NCBI GenBank assembly: GCA_018136815.1
Contig: CM030944.1
Coordinates: 992,456-1,056,455, forward strand
Length of the DNA stretch: 64,000 nt
Reading direction: 5' to 3'
Origin: Isochrysis galbana
Lineage: Eukaryota; Haptophyta; Isochrysidales; Isochrysidaceae
In this document: piece after piece, positions 39,201-49,057 of the stretch
Position numbering within the stretch: position 1 is the stretch's first letter
Layout of the letters: each line of letters starts with the position of its first letter
Notes under the pieces: generated by a model
Seen by the model: the letters and a program-made list of their open reading frames with translations, nothing else
What the model was told of the DNA's origin: nothing
Databases searched by the model: none
Made by a program: the position numbers and the translations under genes

Positions 39201-39518
39201 CATCTGATCCAATGGAGCATTCCATTGTGCCGCAAGATGTTTGACACATGGAAGATGACCACGCTCGACTGCGAGTATCAAGGCGGTCTTCCCCCAGAGA
39301 GTACTCTTCATGTTCATGTACCCCAATGGAGCAAATCGAAGGAGTGTTGCCACACAATTGGAATGACCCAAGTAGGCAGCAATCATCAATGGTGTATACT
39401 TTTCGGAAACAATGGTATATAGCATTCGCATCTCTTCCATGAACTTGATTGGTGCTCTTGGACTACCTTCAAGCAGACCATTCAGGAGGAGAGCACAGCA
39501 TGGAGGAGCATCGCTCAT
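36255..39518 (-). CDS. Ankyrin - GX3-repeat - proline-rich membrane protein of unknown family
   Basis: The single-exon frame gives 1087 aa from the first ATG (MSDAPPCCALLLNGLLEG). Residues about 45-150 form three or four ankyrin repeats (TPLMIAAYLGHSNCVATLL, GKTALILAVERGHLPCVKHL, TPLMYACLRGDVEVVDLL). Residues about 175-728 are an unbroken run of roughly 130-140 GX3 units, usually paired as GLEQGRLQ or GLQKGHQE (24-nt DNA period). A Glu run (about 729-736) follows. Next is a conserved-looking segment (743-843, HLCWSHIIDEISRRDALL, TQTIQQLDRTHAQTILAMWE) shared with the copy at 34855-35241. A Ser-Pro-Pro-rich tract, one transmembrane helix (IFFILATILLWSLKSLGLF, about 916-938), a second Ser-Pro-rich tract and a Cys-rich end with eight Cys complete it. 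GX3 series pack helices tightly, as in Yae1 and FliH. The function is unknown. Confidence 0.75.
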   Translation of the reverse strand: MSDAPPCCALLLNGLLEGSPRAPIKFMEEMRMLYTIVSEKYTPLMIAAYLGHSNCVATLLRFAPLGYMNMKSTLWGKTALILAVERGHLPCVKHLAAQWNAPLDQMDNMKNTPLMYACLRGDVEVVDLLQHYGATIDQTTACQCLNNSMSQRTAHLHDISNLLRVVWTPPTLVCDIEAEYNRGFIQGHQSGFSVGYTQGHTQALQQWQGDDSVGRQQRDPGGLEQGCLQGLDQWRQEGLQKGHQEGLQKGHQEGLQKGHHEGLRKGRQEGLEQGRQEGLDQGRQEGLDQGRQEGLHKGHQEGLQKGHQEGLQKGHQEGLEQGRLEGLDQGRQEGLDQGRQEGLHKGHQEGLQKGHQEGLEQGRLQGLDQGRQEGLQKGHQEGLEQGRLQGLDQGRQEGRQEGLQKGHQEGLEQGRLQGLDQGRQEGRQEGLQKGHQEGLEQGRLQGLDQGRQEGLQKGHQEGLEQGRLQGLDQGRQEGLQKGHQEGLEQGRLQGLEQGRLQGLEQGRLQGLEQGRLQGRLQGLEQGLQKGHQEGLEQGRLQGLEQGRQEGIEQGRQEGLEQGRRQGLEQGCREGLEKGHQEGLEQGCLQGIDQGRQEGLEKGYQEGLEQGRRQGLEQGCQEGLEKGHQEGLEQGRLQGINQGRQEGLEKGYQEGLEQGRRQGLEQMCQEGLEQGRRQGLEQGRQEGLEKGYQEGFEQGRLQGLEQGCQEGLEQGRLQGLEQGHQSSEPEEEEEEEVNLESLTTMQPCPQEHLCWSHIIDEISRRDALLPASGHARTQTIQQLDRTHAQTILAMWEYWKTIKVKSWEKLNLKDCTDYTRRQIQQSFCQCDRILNDARLLSMECKQEIRMDLINAPSPPPPLPPPPSLPPPSPPPLSSPPPPSPPPPLPPPPSLSPPSPPPPSPSSPPSPPPASPPPQTPGIFFILATILLWSLKSLGLFVKNIFGNTPSSPPPSPSPPSPSPPSPSPPSPSPSPSPPPSSSLSPPPSPLPSSLQCGNINFTRTKLLRNAFIGQQWCFNLGAVPSNTFKVEDQFLCESYYLDGVVKDAPEDYRFDCSFGCQECVYAQNKLGMWTCSASKSTIFRECDPP
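37340..38990. repeat. 24-bp coding minisatellite (GX3 repeats)
   Basis: About 68 copies of a 24-bp unit, read on the plus strand roughly CCCTTGCTCAAGTCCTTCTTGGTG, fill 1.65 kb without a stop in several frames. Subtypes alternate (CCCTTGTTCGAGACC, CCCTTTTTCAAGTCC, CCCTTTTTGGAGCCC). Blocks of about 130 bp are repeated almost exactly between 38060 and 38420, evidence of recent unequal exchange or slippage. Confidence 0.9.
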
Positions 39519-39599
39519 GCTGTAGAATGGAGGCAACGACAAGTAAGGGCGAGGGAGGAAGAGGAAAGAAGAGGCAAAGACGTCAGGAGAGGTGAAGGC

Positions 39600-39720
39600 G
39601 AAGGGAACAAGAGGACAGGAGAAAGGTGAGGGAGCAAGAGGACAGGAGAAAGGTGAGGGAGCAAGAGGACAGGAGAAAGGTGAGGGAGCAAGAGGACAGG
39701 AGAATGGCAGAGAAGAGGAT
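39600..39720. repeat. 27-bp tandem repeat upstream of the GX3 gene
   Basis: Four to five near-identical copies of GAGGGAGCAAGAGGACAGGAGAAAGGT lie 80-200 bases upstream of the start codon at 39518, probably within its promoter or leader. Confidence 0.85.
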
Positions 39721-39834
39721 GGGTTGCGGCGTTGAGTCCTGCGGTCTGCCGCGCCGGCCGCCGATTCTACACCTTATCGTCCGGACGGGTGTGGTACCCC
39801 TTGTCTCTTCGATCGTCGCGCACTATTCTTAGAG

Positions 39835-40115
39835 TTCATCGTTCGTCGATCGTCGTTCGTTCCTTCGTTTCTCGATTCTCGATTCTCGTCGTTCCGCGTT
39901 CTTATCGTTCTTCGTTTCTCGTTCTCGATTCTCGATTCTTGTCGTTCCGCGTTCTTATCGATTCTCGATGATTCGTATCTTCTCGGTCGTCACTCTTCGC
40001 GTCACTCGTCACGTCTTCCGTCTGGGTTCGACGCGTTTGGCGCGTGGCTCTCCATTCGAATTTATTGTTTGATTCGTTCTTCGTCATTCGGTCTCGTTGA
40101 GGATTGCTCTTCCAC
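39835..40115. other. TCG/TTC-rich degenerate repeat
   Basis: Many overlapping TTCTCGATTCTCG, CGTCGTTCCGCGTTCTTATCG and CGTTCGTCG motifs occur. One unit of about 56 bp (GATTCTCG...CGTTCCGCGTTCTTATCG) is present twice (39863-39905 and 39920-39962). There is no gene. Confidence 0.6.
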
Positions 40116-40209
40116 CGTTCGCGTGGCTTGTTTCTTGTTTGGAGCTCTCCGCTATCCGATAGATAGGTTCTCTTCTTTCCTCGCGGGACGCTCGATCCTA
40201 GCAGGGGGG

Positions 40210-41057
40210 TGTCGCATTCGCGAATCGACACTCGTTAGGCTTCGCTCTTCTCTTCGTCGTTCGGCATTTATCGTTATAATTCTCTGCTTTCTCTCGTTCT
40301 CGGTCAAAAGCTTCGCTTGGATGCATGGGATCGTGGGTTGTGGAGCGCTCTCTCTCTTTCTCTCGAAAGAGAAGGGAAGTTTCCCCACATCTCTTCCTCC
40401 CAGGCGCCTCGCAAATAGGTTTAATTTGCTATCTTCCCTGCGCTTCTTTATCTGCTTCTGGGGGCAATCAGGTTTAATTTGCGATCTCTTCGTACCTCCC
40501 CCTTAAGCATATCGCACTTCTCTCGTCTTATTCGGTAAGTCTCTTGGAATCCTGCGTAGCAAGATTGCCCCTCGATTCCGTTATGGTGCGATTCCCGTTC
40601 CAGACAAGATCGTCGACAGATCGCCCTTTGATCGTCGTCCGTCGTTGTCTGATCGGAGTGTTTGGGTTTGATTTTAGTCGAGTTATGTGAGAAAGTCGTG
40701 GGGCGAGAGTCGGGGTGTTTTCCTGGGTGTCGTTGTCCGTCGTCCTGTCGTCAGTCGTCATCCGTCGCTCTCGCTCTCGTCGCTCTCGCTCTCGTAACAC
40801 TCGTACCCAACAAACTCGCCTCGCCTCGCCAGCCCCTGCCATCACAGCCCTCCTCTCACTCGCCCTCGCCTCTCGCCGCTCGTTCCATGTCGTTCTCGCC
40901 GCCGTCCTCGCCCTCGCTCAAGCCCGCCTGCCCGCCTTCCTCTGCTGACGGGCTTCAGCCCGTCATCGTCTCCGAAGCCGTCTCCGAAGCCGCGCCTGCC
41001 GCCGGCTTGCCACCTTCCTCATTGCCCTCAGGCCATATGGGCCTTCCCAATTCGTCA
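40210..41057 (+). repeat. Inverted dispersed duplication, copy 1 (about 845 bp)
   Basis: Nearly the whole segment matches 61708-62551 in reverse complement with only scattered differences. Its left edge is the palindrome-like TGTCGCATTCGCGAATCGACA. Internal features include AGGTTTAATTTGC repeated twice and a (CTCTCGCTCTCGTCG)n tract. It contains a frame encoding a Ser/Pro/Ala-rich peptide (about 40662-41087) that is also open in the other copy, without a recognisable domain. Confidence 0.85.
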
Positions 41058-42766
41058 AGGGAGTTGTTAGGGGTTAAGGTTGGGTAGTAGGGAGGTACAT
41101 AAGCACGCTGCCGCAAGCCGCACGCCGCACGTGTAGCGGGGATTTTTAAGAAGATTTTTTTCCCCATCCCCATCTGCGCAGGCGACCTTCTTGCCAAGAC
41201 AACTTGCAATTGCAATTCACATATCGGTGGGCGAGTGTGAGGTGGCTGAGGCAGCTCGCGACGACGGCCGGGTGCGGATAGTTTGGGCCATTTCTAGAAA
41301 ATTTCTATCATTTCTATGCCTCGTGCACTTACACTTAATAATACGCCTTGCCTGGCACGCCGAAGAGCAAAATGTGAAATGTGAAATGTCGATATTTCGA
41401 TCGAATTAAAGGTGTAAGGTCGAATTTCAGTCGAAATAAGCTGCAAAATTTGGGTCAAGCGCAGCGAAATATCGAAACAAAATTTGGGTGGGTCTCAAAC
41501 GAAATTCTCACCCGGCCCAAAGCGGTGGGGAAATGATTCGGCAGCGGCAGCGGGGCTACAAGTACAAATGATTGTATTGTATCTTTGTATCCCATCGAGC
41601 AGGGAAGATGGTACATAGCCTTACTTTCATCTGATGGAGTCTTGATGCTGAACTGAAGAAGCAAGAGTCTTCACTCTTCACAGGAGGTTGGAGCTGGGCG
41701 AGGCGGGGCGAACGGGGGCGGGGGGGGGGGAGGGGCTGCATGCGGCGGGCGGGGGCGGGGAGAGAGGAGGAAGGCGCGCCGGCGACGGAAGTGGCTGAGA
41801 GGCGCGGCCCGGGCGGGGGGGGGGGGGTGCTCGCTAGTCGTCCTCCGTGGGAAGGGAGAGGGGGGCGAGGGGGGAGGGGGGGGGAGAGGGGGAAGGGGGG
41901 CGGGGGGCGGGGGGGACCTTCCTTTCTGGGGGGGGGGGGGAGAGGAAGGGGGGGTGGGGCCGCTTTTCTTCCAGGGGGGGGGGGGGGGGGGCGCCGCGCG
42001 CGGGGGGCCTGTCGGGGGGGGGGGGAGAGGGGGGGGGGGTCGGGAGGAGGGAAAGAGAGAGGACAGGAGACACAGAGTTAGTGGGGGCCCATCCTCCCAC
42101 GCGAGAGAGGAGCAGATGAGGATGGGCCCGTGACTCCGTCATCCCTGTACTCCCTCTCTCCTTTTTGGCTCCTCCGACTGCCCATCAAGGAGGGGATGGG
42201 TTCCCTCTCTCTCCCTGCTCTCTCTCTCTCCCCCCCCCCCCCTTCTCATCTTCTTCCGTACACATGGAGCTCTTCCGAGGGGCCAACCACCAGAATGATG
42301 ATGGCAGAGTAGAAGAAGAACAGGGGTCTTCTCCCCCAGCCGAGGAAAGGAAAGGGAGTGGGGAGGGGCGAACCCCCCCCCCCCCCCCCCCCCCCCCCCC
42401 GCGGCAGCGCGGGGCTCTCGTCTCTCTCACTTCCCTCTCCCGTCCACCGCGCTCCCCCTTCCCCTCTCCCTCCCCGCCCTCTCTCCCTTTCTTCTCCTCT
42501 CCTCCCCCTTTCCCCCACCCCTCGCTCTCGCGGCCTTTCACCTCGCTCTCCCACCTCACCTCCTACACGCCCTCGAAGCTCAGCCGACTCGCGCGCGTAC
42601 CATCCTCAGCCCACACAGCCGCGAACTACCTCGTGCGCCACTCCCTACAGCTTTCCTTCTCTCACCCCCTCCCTGCCACTCTTCCCCACCACCCGCGAGA
42701 GAGTGAGCGAGTGCGAGTGCGAGAGTTGAGAGTGAGTCAGAGAGAAAGAGAGAGAGAGTGAGAACG
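41058..42766. other. Gene-free stretch: AT-rich patch, then G-, C- and GA-tracts
   Basis: 41260-41520 is AT-rich, with AAATGTGAAATGTGAAATGTC and two AAAATTTGGGT motifs like those flanking the hAT fragment near 61000-61640. 41715-42060 is almost pure G/A with G runs up to about 18. 42360-42400 is a C run of about 26, and 42730-42760 is (GA)n. Frames across these tracts are not credible. The last 120 bases are the probable leader of the Tubby-like gene. Confidence 0.5.
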
Positions 42767-43999
42767 ATGATCGCTGGGTACCGCGCTCAAAGCTTGCCCA
42801 ACATTGGCCGCGTCCCCCGAGAAGCGCCGCCCTCCACATTCACACACTCGGGTGCTGCATCCTCATCTTGGATCAGTGCAAATGACAACGCCATCGTGGT
42901 CTTCCCTGAGCCTCGCCCTGAAGACGATCCGTCATCCCGCTGCCTGCTGCTCGAGATGCTTGACCAGGATGCGCTCGATTGCGTGTTGCTCGCGGTGGAG
43001 CAGGAGTCGATGCAAGTGTTGCTCGCAAGACTGGCGCAGACGTGCAAGGCATTCCGCCGCCTGTCCGAGAAGGTCCGCTCGGACGTTGTCCTCCAGCGCC
43101 TTTCCACACGGTGGGACCCGGCCACACCCAACGTGCCCACGCCCACAGGGCTACCCTCCGCTCGCCGCTTCCTTGACGCCCTGACGGAGCGTTCGCGTGG
43201 ACAGAAACGGGTGCTGTGCTACGTCACGCGGCAGCGCGGCCTCCGCGCTGCCTTCAACTTCCACGTGCAGCTTGAATCTGGGCCCAACGACCTGCCGTGC
43301 TTTACTGCACGCCGTCACATGCTAGGGCGCGCACGCGGGCTTTGCTACTCAATTTTGCTTCACAAGAAGATCGTAGCAGAAGTGTGGTACAACTCGTATG
43401 ACGGCAACTTCTACTTGTACGAACCTGGTATGCACGGGGATGAGGCGCCCTCTAGTGACGACTCGTCGGCCATCTCTTGCTGGCCGGGGCAGTCTCGCGT
43501 CTGGCCGATGGGCTCGCCCAAGAAGAAGGTGCAACCCTCGCTCAAGGTTTCTATCCGCCGCTCGCGCATCCGGCCTCGCTCGGTCCACGTCGTTATCCCG
43601 CCAAGTGCACCAATCAAGCCGGCGTCCAAGTGGCCCATACTGCCGGTGTTGTCAGCATTGGATGATAAGATCGAACAAGCGAAGCCTGCAGAGAGCGCTT
43701 GCGGCGCCGAGGGTGATGGCTTCGAGTTTGTCAACCTGGAGCCAAGGTGGGACGAGGCCCTCAAGCACTACGTGCTCAAATACCATGGACGCGCTACTCG
43801 CGCTTCAGTAAAGAACGTGCAATTGCAGCCAGCTCCGGGCGCCTACTCTCACCCGACCAACTTTGATGACGTCGCCTTCCTCGTGGGCAAGGTGGCAGAC
43901 GACAAGTTCAATGTGGACTTCAAGTCACCGTTTTCTTTTCTACACGCTTTTGCCCTCTCGCTCATCATCATCGACTCGTCCTTCTTCAACGTCGTCTGA
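42767..43999 (+). CDS. Tubby-like protein
   Basis: The single-exon product is 410 aa, starting MIAGYRAQSLPNIGR. Residues about 60-125 (LLLEMLDQDALDCVLLAV, LARLAQTCKAFRRLS) resemble an F-box-like helical segment, common before Tubby domains in plants and algae. The C-terminal two-thirds is a Tubby barrel. RVLCYVTRQRG and a long variable insert lead to the diagnostic end: NLEPRWDEALKHYVLKYHGR, ASVKNVQL, VAFLVGKVADDKFNVDFKSP and FSFLHAFALSLIIIDSSFF. Tubby domains bind phosphoinositides at membranes, and F-box-bearing members act in ubiquitin ligases. Conserved ending residues are intact, so the gene looks functional. It is preceded by a GA microsatellite leader, and an in-frame GTG at 42758 is less likely as start. 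Confidence 0.88.
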   Translation: MIAGYRAQSLPNIGRVPREAPPSTFTHSGAASSSWISANDNAIVVFPEPRPEDDPSSRCLLLEMLDQDALDCVLLAVEQESMQVLLARLAQTCKAFRRLSEKVRSDVVLQRLSTRWDPATPNVPTPTGLPSARRFLDALTERSRGQKRVLCYVTRQRGLRAAFNFHVQLESGPNDLPCFTARRHMLGRARGLCYSILLHKKIVAEVWYNSYDGNFYLYEPGMHGDEAPSSDDSSAISCWPGQSRVWPMGSPKKKVQPSLKVSIRRSRIRPRSVHVVIPPSAPIKPASKWPILPVLSALDDKIEQAKPAESACGAEGDGFEFVNLEPRWDEALKHYVLKYHGRATRASVKNVQLQPAPGAYSHPTNFDDVAFLVGKVADDKFNVDFKSPFSFLHAFALSLIIIDSSFFNVV

Positions 44000-45633
44000 G
44001 TTGTTTCTTCCCTGCCAAAACGTGCGAGCTAGTTGGATGTACATTAACTACATTGATGTTTTCTTCTCAATCTAGCAATCCACTGCGCGCGGGCAGTGAC
44101 GGTTAGGCCATCATTCGACTTTTTGGGGGCGCTGTACATCGTAGGCGGTCTTCTGGGTGATTGTGCGGGGATGAGACTTTTCTGCCTCACATATCGCTCA
44201 CGGGGGCAAGTTTCGTGCTACGTCCCAGGTGCTCTAAGCATCGGATTTTCGGCGTCACGCGTTTGTGGCAGTCTGAGGCGGCATGACTCACTACTCTCTG
44301 CCTCGGCTACCTACCCATTACGGAGACCCCTTGGATAAGCCGTTGATGTCCATCCATTTCCCTTATCTATATCCATCTTTAGTGTTAGTACTAGTGCTAG
44401 TGCTTCTCACCGTTTTGCGGTCGGGGTGCGTATTATGTTGGTGGGACCGAGTGCCGCGCAATCCTTGGTGACGTGGCCAGGGCAAGAATCGAGAGCACTT
44501 TCTGTGTGATGGGCTGTGTGGAGAGCTAGGTTTTCGTGACGTGTAGTCCGCGTGTCGCGTGTGGTGAATATGAGAAGGTTTGGCACGATGCTCAAAGAGA
44601 GATACCCTCAGCACGCGCGACACAACGTAAGTTTATACTTGGTTGCAAATTAAGTTCATACTTAGTTCGGCATGGGGGGCGCCTCGCGCCCTCCCTCTGC
44701 TATAGCTCTTAGGCTCCGCCAACTCCCCTCCGGGGGGCCTGTCGGTCATCCCCACGCTCTGCCTTTTGGGATTAGCTGGGCACTCATCAATACCACCCAT
44801 ACCCCCGGTGGGCGCGAGCCGCACTCCCACGCCAGCACTGGGCTTGCCCCATCGAGCTGACTACGGTAGTAGTAGTAGTAATAGTAGTAGTATGTAGTAT
44901 AGTATCGCTAGCCGGCTTTTTCGAGACGTTTTTTCAACGAACTCGATCATCATGGAAGCCAAGAGGGCACGCACACGATTGACACAGTGCTGCTTGTAGC
45001 TTGTGGGGTGGGGTGGGGGGGGGGCTCTTGCCAACGGGAAGGACATGGGTGCAAGGGGAATTGGCGCCGAGTACTGGAATACTATAACCTCTTCATAGCA
45101 GTAGTAAAGTACAAGGATGCGTTCACGCCCCCATCGGCCCTCGCGCTCCTTTTTCCTTTCCCGCGCCGCCCCCCACCTACCCGCCCCCCCCGGGGGGCCT
45201 CGCCCTCCTCCCACTCTCTCTCTCCTCTCCGTCTCTCTCCTCTCTTCCCTCCATTCTCCGGTAGAGGTCCTCCTTCTTTCCCCTTACTTGCCTCGCTGAG
45301 CTTTTAATTGAAGCATCCTTCCCCCCCCCCCCCCCCCCCCAGTCTCTGTGGTCTCCTCCCCTCTCCCTCTCTCCGTCTCCTCTTCTCTCTCGTCGCTTCT
45401 CCTCCTCTCAAGCCTTTCTCCTTCCTCTAACTAGCAGCAATATACTACTAATACCATCAATTTCCTCCCTTCCATGAAAGAGTTGTCGTGAACGAACCGC
45501 TCCTGTTCGCTGTTCTTTCTGCTTCCTCTCTGCCCCATTCATGTAAAGAGTACAACGTCCCTCCCCCTCCTCCTCCACCCTACCTACCTACCCCTCTCTC
45601 TCTCTCTCTGTGCTGCGCCTGCCTCGGCTTGGA
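44000..45633. other. Intergenic, no gene recognised
   Basis: (AGT)n-like microsatellite at 44867-44905, a C run at 45319-45340 and CT-rich promoter-like DNA at 45200-45620. Short frames at 44363-44860 have no recognisable content. A frame at 45488 begins NEPLLFAVLSASSLPHSC, which resembles a signal peptide and might be an upstream exon of the next gene, but no splice pair was settled. Confidence 0.35.
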
Positions 45634-47583
45634 ATGGAGCCCTCCTCCTTGTGGCAGCCTCCCTCCTCCCTCCCTCTGCGATGGGGCGAGGCGGCGTGGG
45701 GCGGGTACGCCTGGCTGGTGGCACAGGCGTCGCCACCACTCGCCCAGCTCGAGCTCGACCCGCGCGGCGCCCTGCGTGCCACGAGCGCAGGAGTGCTCCA
45801 TGGTTCTCTCTCTCTCTCGTGGGGACGGGGTGCGCTCTCTTCCGGCTCGATGCTCAGCCGGAAGCACGTGCTTTTGGGTGAGTCGGCGTGGGAGCGGGGT
45901 ACTCTTCCCGATGCGCCCGTCTGCGAGTCGGCCGACGCGATCTCGCTCGGCGCATGCGCAGATGGGTTCGAGGCGAGTGAGTGCGAGTGCGCCTATGGAG
46001 CGATCGAGCTGCCCTTCATGAGGGTCGTTGAACCGGGCGAGCTCGTGCAGGTGGCGGCGGTGCCCGAGGAATACGGCGGGACGGACGTGCCGCTCCGTGC
46101 GACGCTCTCGCTCAGCTACCGTCCTGGCGGCTGGTGCGATTGGCTGAGTGATGCAGCTGCAGCAGGTGGCCAGTGTTCAGCCAAGTGGGACGGCGTTGAC
46201 CTGCCGCAGGAGTCCAACGGCTGCTATACCGAGGTTGCTCGCCAGGCGCTGGATGGGCGCATTGAGCTTGCATCGAGCAACTGTCATATCTCGCTCGAGC
46301 GCAATCACGCACCATTCCTATACCAGACCGTCCCCTCGGGGACTGCCTTCACGGCCACTGTGCGAGTGCAGCAGTCGGCAGATGTGCAGTGGAACGCTGG
46401 GGGGCTGATGCTGCGGCCGGCGCATGGCGAGCCCGTCACGGCAGACACCCAGTGGGCGGGTGTCTTCTCTGCACAAGCACGCATGCTCACGGTGCAGGGC
46501 GCCCAAGGTGGCTCCCCGTACGTCTCAGAGCAGGTGCCCCAACCACGCGCCGGGCCAGTGTGGCTGCGTGTGCGTCGCTCCACGGCGGGCGAGCTGCGCG
46601 CATCATGGCGAATGTCTGCGCAAGATGAGTGGAACGAACTAGGCGCCCCATTCGAGATCAGCGCGTTATCGGGAGATGTCTACATTGGCGTGGCGCAACA
46701 CTCTTCCTCATCGAATGTCGGCGCGGTCTCGCTTGACTCGTACGAACTGCAGCTAGGGGAGAGCGAGGGCGCCGAGGCGGATCACGGGGTATGCTGCCTT
46801 GCGCCGGGGCGTGCAGGCACCTCTCGGGTCGACGTGTCGCATCCCTGGACGCCTTTCCTCATAGTATGTGCCTCTGTGTTCCTCGCGCTATTTTGCCTGC
46901 GTCGGCCTGCCGACGAGGCTCAGGAGGACGCCGCCTTTGTGCAAAAGGAGGCTGCATTGTCGCGTGGCTGGAACGTGCGCAAGGGCGGTTTGCCCACTGG
47001 TTCAGACCTTGACGACATTGACAGTTACGAGAAGCAGACGAACACCACTGTTTCTCCATCCACCGCCTCCAGCTACAGCACCCCCGTCAAAAATACGACC
47101 GGGCGGATAGCGAACCGCAGCGAGTCGGGCCGGAGCACTTTCAGCTTCCTCTCGAGTATTGCCTCCTTCGCACCAGGTGCACGAACTCAGCTAGGATACG
47201 CACCCTTGAACGAGGAGCGTGGCAACGGGTTCGGCACGCCTACGCAGCCGCGGAACGCGGGTGCCGTCCACACGCCTGTGGTAGTCACGACCCCGACCAC
47301 GCTCTCCGGAGCGCTCGCCTTTTTCCGGGCGCGCGCGGAGTCCACATACGCGGAGATTGTCCTCGGCAGTCCCCCGCATGTGGGCGGGCACAGCGTAAAC
47401 GACAGTCCCGCCATCGATGCCAGAAGCTCCACTTCAGGGCCGATTCGGCAGAGGCTGGCGACAGCTTGCGCCGCGGTGCGGTCTATGGCCGGGCTAGGGG
47501 GGAGCGAGAGCTCATCGGCCTTCGTCGCCCGGAGCAATGCCAGCCACGTGGAGATCCGATTTGGGGGCGCCACAGCTCAATAG
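45634..47583 (+). CDS. Type I membrane protein with lectin-like (DUF1349-type) ectodomain, unknown function
   Basis: The frame from ATG 45634 encodes 649 aa. The N-terminal half is Cys-containing and beta-rich. Residues about 215-380 resemble a concanavalin-A-like/DUF1349 sandwich (HAPFLYQTVPSGTAFTATVR, WNAGGLMLRPA, WLRVRRSTAGELRASWRMS, FEISALSGDVYIGVAQHSSS). One transmembrane helix follows near residue 410 (WTPFLIVCASVFLALFCL), then a 220-residue Ser/Thr-rich cytoplasmic tail with STPVKNTTGR and YAPLNEERG. The expected signal peptide is not evident after ATG 45634, so an upstream exon (see 45488) or a different start is likely. A carbohydrate-binding cell-surface role is inference from the fold only. 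Confidence 0.65.
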   Translation: MEPSSLWQPPSSLPLRWGEAAWGGYAWLVAQASPPLAQLELDPRGALRATSAGVLHGSLSLSWGRGALSSGSMLSRKHVLLGESAWERGTLPDAPVCESADAISLGACADGFEASECECAYGAIELPFMRVVEPGELVQVAAVPEEYGGTDVPLRATLSLSYRPGGWCDWLSDAAAAGGQCSAKWDGVDLPQESNGCYTEVARQALDGRIELASSNCHISLERNHAPFLYQTVPSGTAFTATVRVQQSADVQWNAGGLMLRPAHGEPVTADTQWAGVFSAQARMLTVQGAQGGSPYVSEQVPQPRAGPVWLRVRRSTAGELRASWRMSAQDEWNELGAPFEISALSGDVYIGVAQHSSSSNVGAVSLDSYELQLGESEGAEADHGVCCLAPGRAGTSRVDVSHPWTPFLIVCASVFLALFCLRRPADEAQEDAAFVQKEAALSRGWNVRKGGLPTGSDLDDIDSYEKQTNTTVSPSTASSYSTPVKNTTGRIANRSESGRSTFSFLSSIASFAPGARTQLGYAPLNEERGNGFGTPTQPRNAGAVHTPVVVTTPTTLSGALAFFRARAESTYAEIVLGSPPHVGGHSVNDSPAIDARSSTSGPIRQRLATACAAVRSMAGLGGSESSSAFVARSNASHVEIRFGGATAQ

Positions 47584-49057
47584 TGAGGCGACCGGTGCCG
47601 CCGCCGAAGATCGCATTGGCTTCTCTTCGCGCCAAAGTCGTCATTTTCATCCTTGGGTATGATGGCTGTGCCCAGCAGCATGTCCTGGGAAAGCAGCGAA
47701 TCATGCGTGTGGTTGATAAAAACGCAAGCGGCACTTGTTCATCAGCGCAGTCGAAATCGGCACGATCATTGTAGAGCCGATACTGGTCGTGTGGAAAACC
47801 TACTGCTTCACATTCAAAATCGATGCATTTGTGCTGTTAGCGGAAAGGCGACTCCTGTCCGCCATTGTGGACTCTTCCAAATTCACCAGCCACATCAAGA
47901 AGGATTCCTGGGTTCACGCCAAGAGATTCAATATGAACCGTCGCAAGTTTTCGTGCCATACAACTTTTGTTGGTGTGCAACTTGCTGTTGGGTGTGCACA
48001 TGGGTTTGCAAATATCGAGCACTCATCTGCGTTTCAGAAGTGCACGATGGTTGTTTCCTTGTGTTCGAGATCTCAGCTTGTGCATTCTGATTGGCTCGGA
48101 GTCGTGCTCTTGCTGGGCAGCCGCAAACCTAGAAGCGCCGCACACGATCAATCATCAAGATGAGGCCGCCGCACTATACCCGCCCTCGAGGCCACTACAT
48201 GCCATGAGTGGACGAAAGGCAACCGCACCCGCCCCTTGCTGCAAAGGCCTTCCCACGAGTATGGTGTGAGCCCCTCAATTGCACGTCACGAACGCGCCCA
48301 TGCCGCTCCCAAGACGACGAGTACGCGTGTGGAGCGGAGCTCGAGCGAGCGAGGACGGGGGGAGAGCGCCGGTGGATTGAGTGAGCTCTCCAGAGACAAC
48401 GGTGGCCGAGCGGAGGCACGGAAGAGAGAGAAAAGGTAAGAGCGAGTGGTTCTTCACTGAGAATAAGGATGCGCTTAAAAGGCTAGGTGTCGCGGGCTTA
48501 GGGGGGGAGAAAATAGCCATGGTCGTAAGCAGAAGCAGCGGGAAAGGGGCCAATCGCGGTACACGGTGGCAAAAAAGGGGGGTACGCCAGCCACCGCCTC
48601 TCGTCCTCGTCGGTGCCCGCCGGCCGCCGGGGCTGCATCGATCTCTAATCGCGCGCTCTCCTGCGGAGCTGATCGCCCATCTCTGGTGTGTGTCAAAGAG
48701 TTCCGGCTCTGCAAGAACACTATTCACTATTCGTAGACACCACCTCCACCTATTATTCTCTTAGTCAGAAGGGCGGAAAGTCGCTCAGGTTTTCTACGGA
48801 TGTCATCCCGGATGTAGCAAATGTTGGATACATTAGTGTGGGACACAAAAACCTTCACATAAACATGGAAACGGGGGGGGGGGGGGAGCAAGAGCTGCGG
48901 GCTGCGGCCCCTCTCCGCCCGTTTGCTTATGCAAACGGGTCCCATTTCTTACCGCACTCCATCGGGGGGGGGTGCAAAACCCCCCCTCTCCCTCTCTCCA
49001 TTCTCCTCCTCCTGTGTCCCTGCAGCGCGTCGCCATGCGGCGCGCCACGGCCTGCTC
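47584..49057. other. Intergenic, no gene resolved
   Basis: Several frames of 120-150 codons are open (for example 47735-48163, with EPILVVWKTYCFTFKIDAF), but none has a recognisable domain, and frames overlap on both strands. A G run lies at 48870-48886 with CGTTTGCTTATGCAAACG (48919-48936), a short perfect palindrome, downstream. Confidence 0.3.

Noticed and set aside
40662..41087. Ser/Pro/Ala-rich frame conserved between the two 845-bp copies
   Set aside because: The copies are too similar for the open frame to mean selection, and the peptide has no domain. It is kept as part of the repeat.
41700..42560. Overlapping long frames in G/C tracts (Gly-rich and Pro-rich peptides)
   Set aside because: Pure low-complexity translation with no conserved residues and no start context; the same applies to 63095-63826 upstream of psbO.
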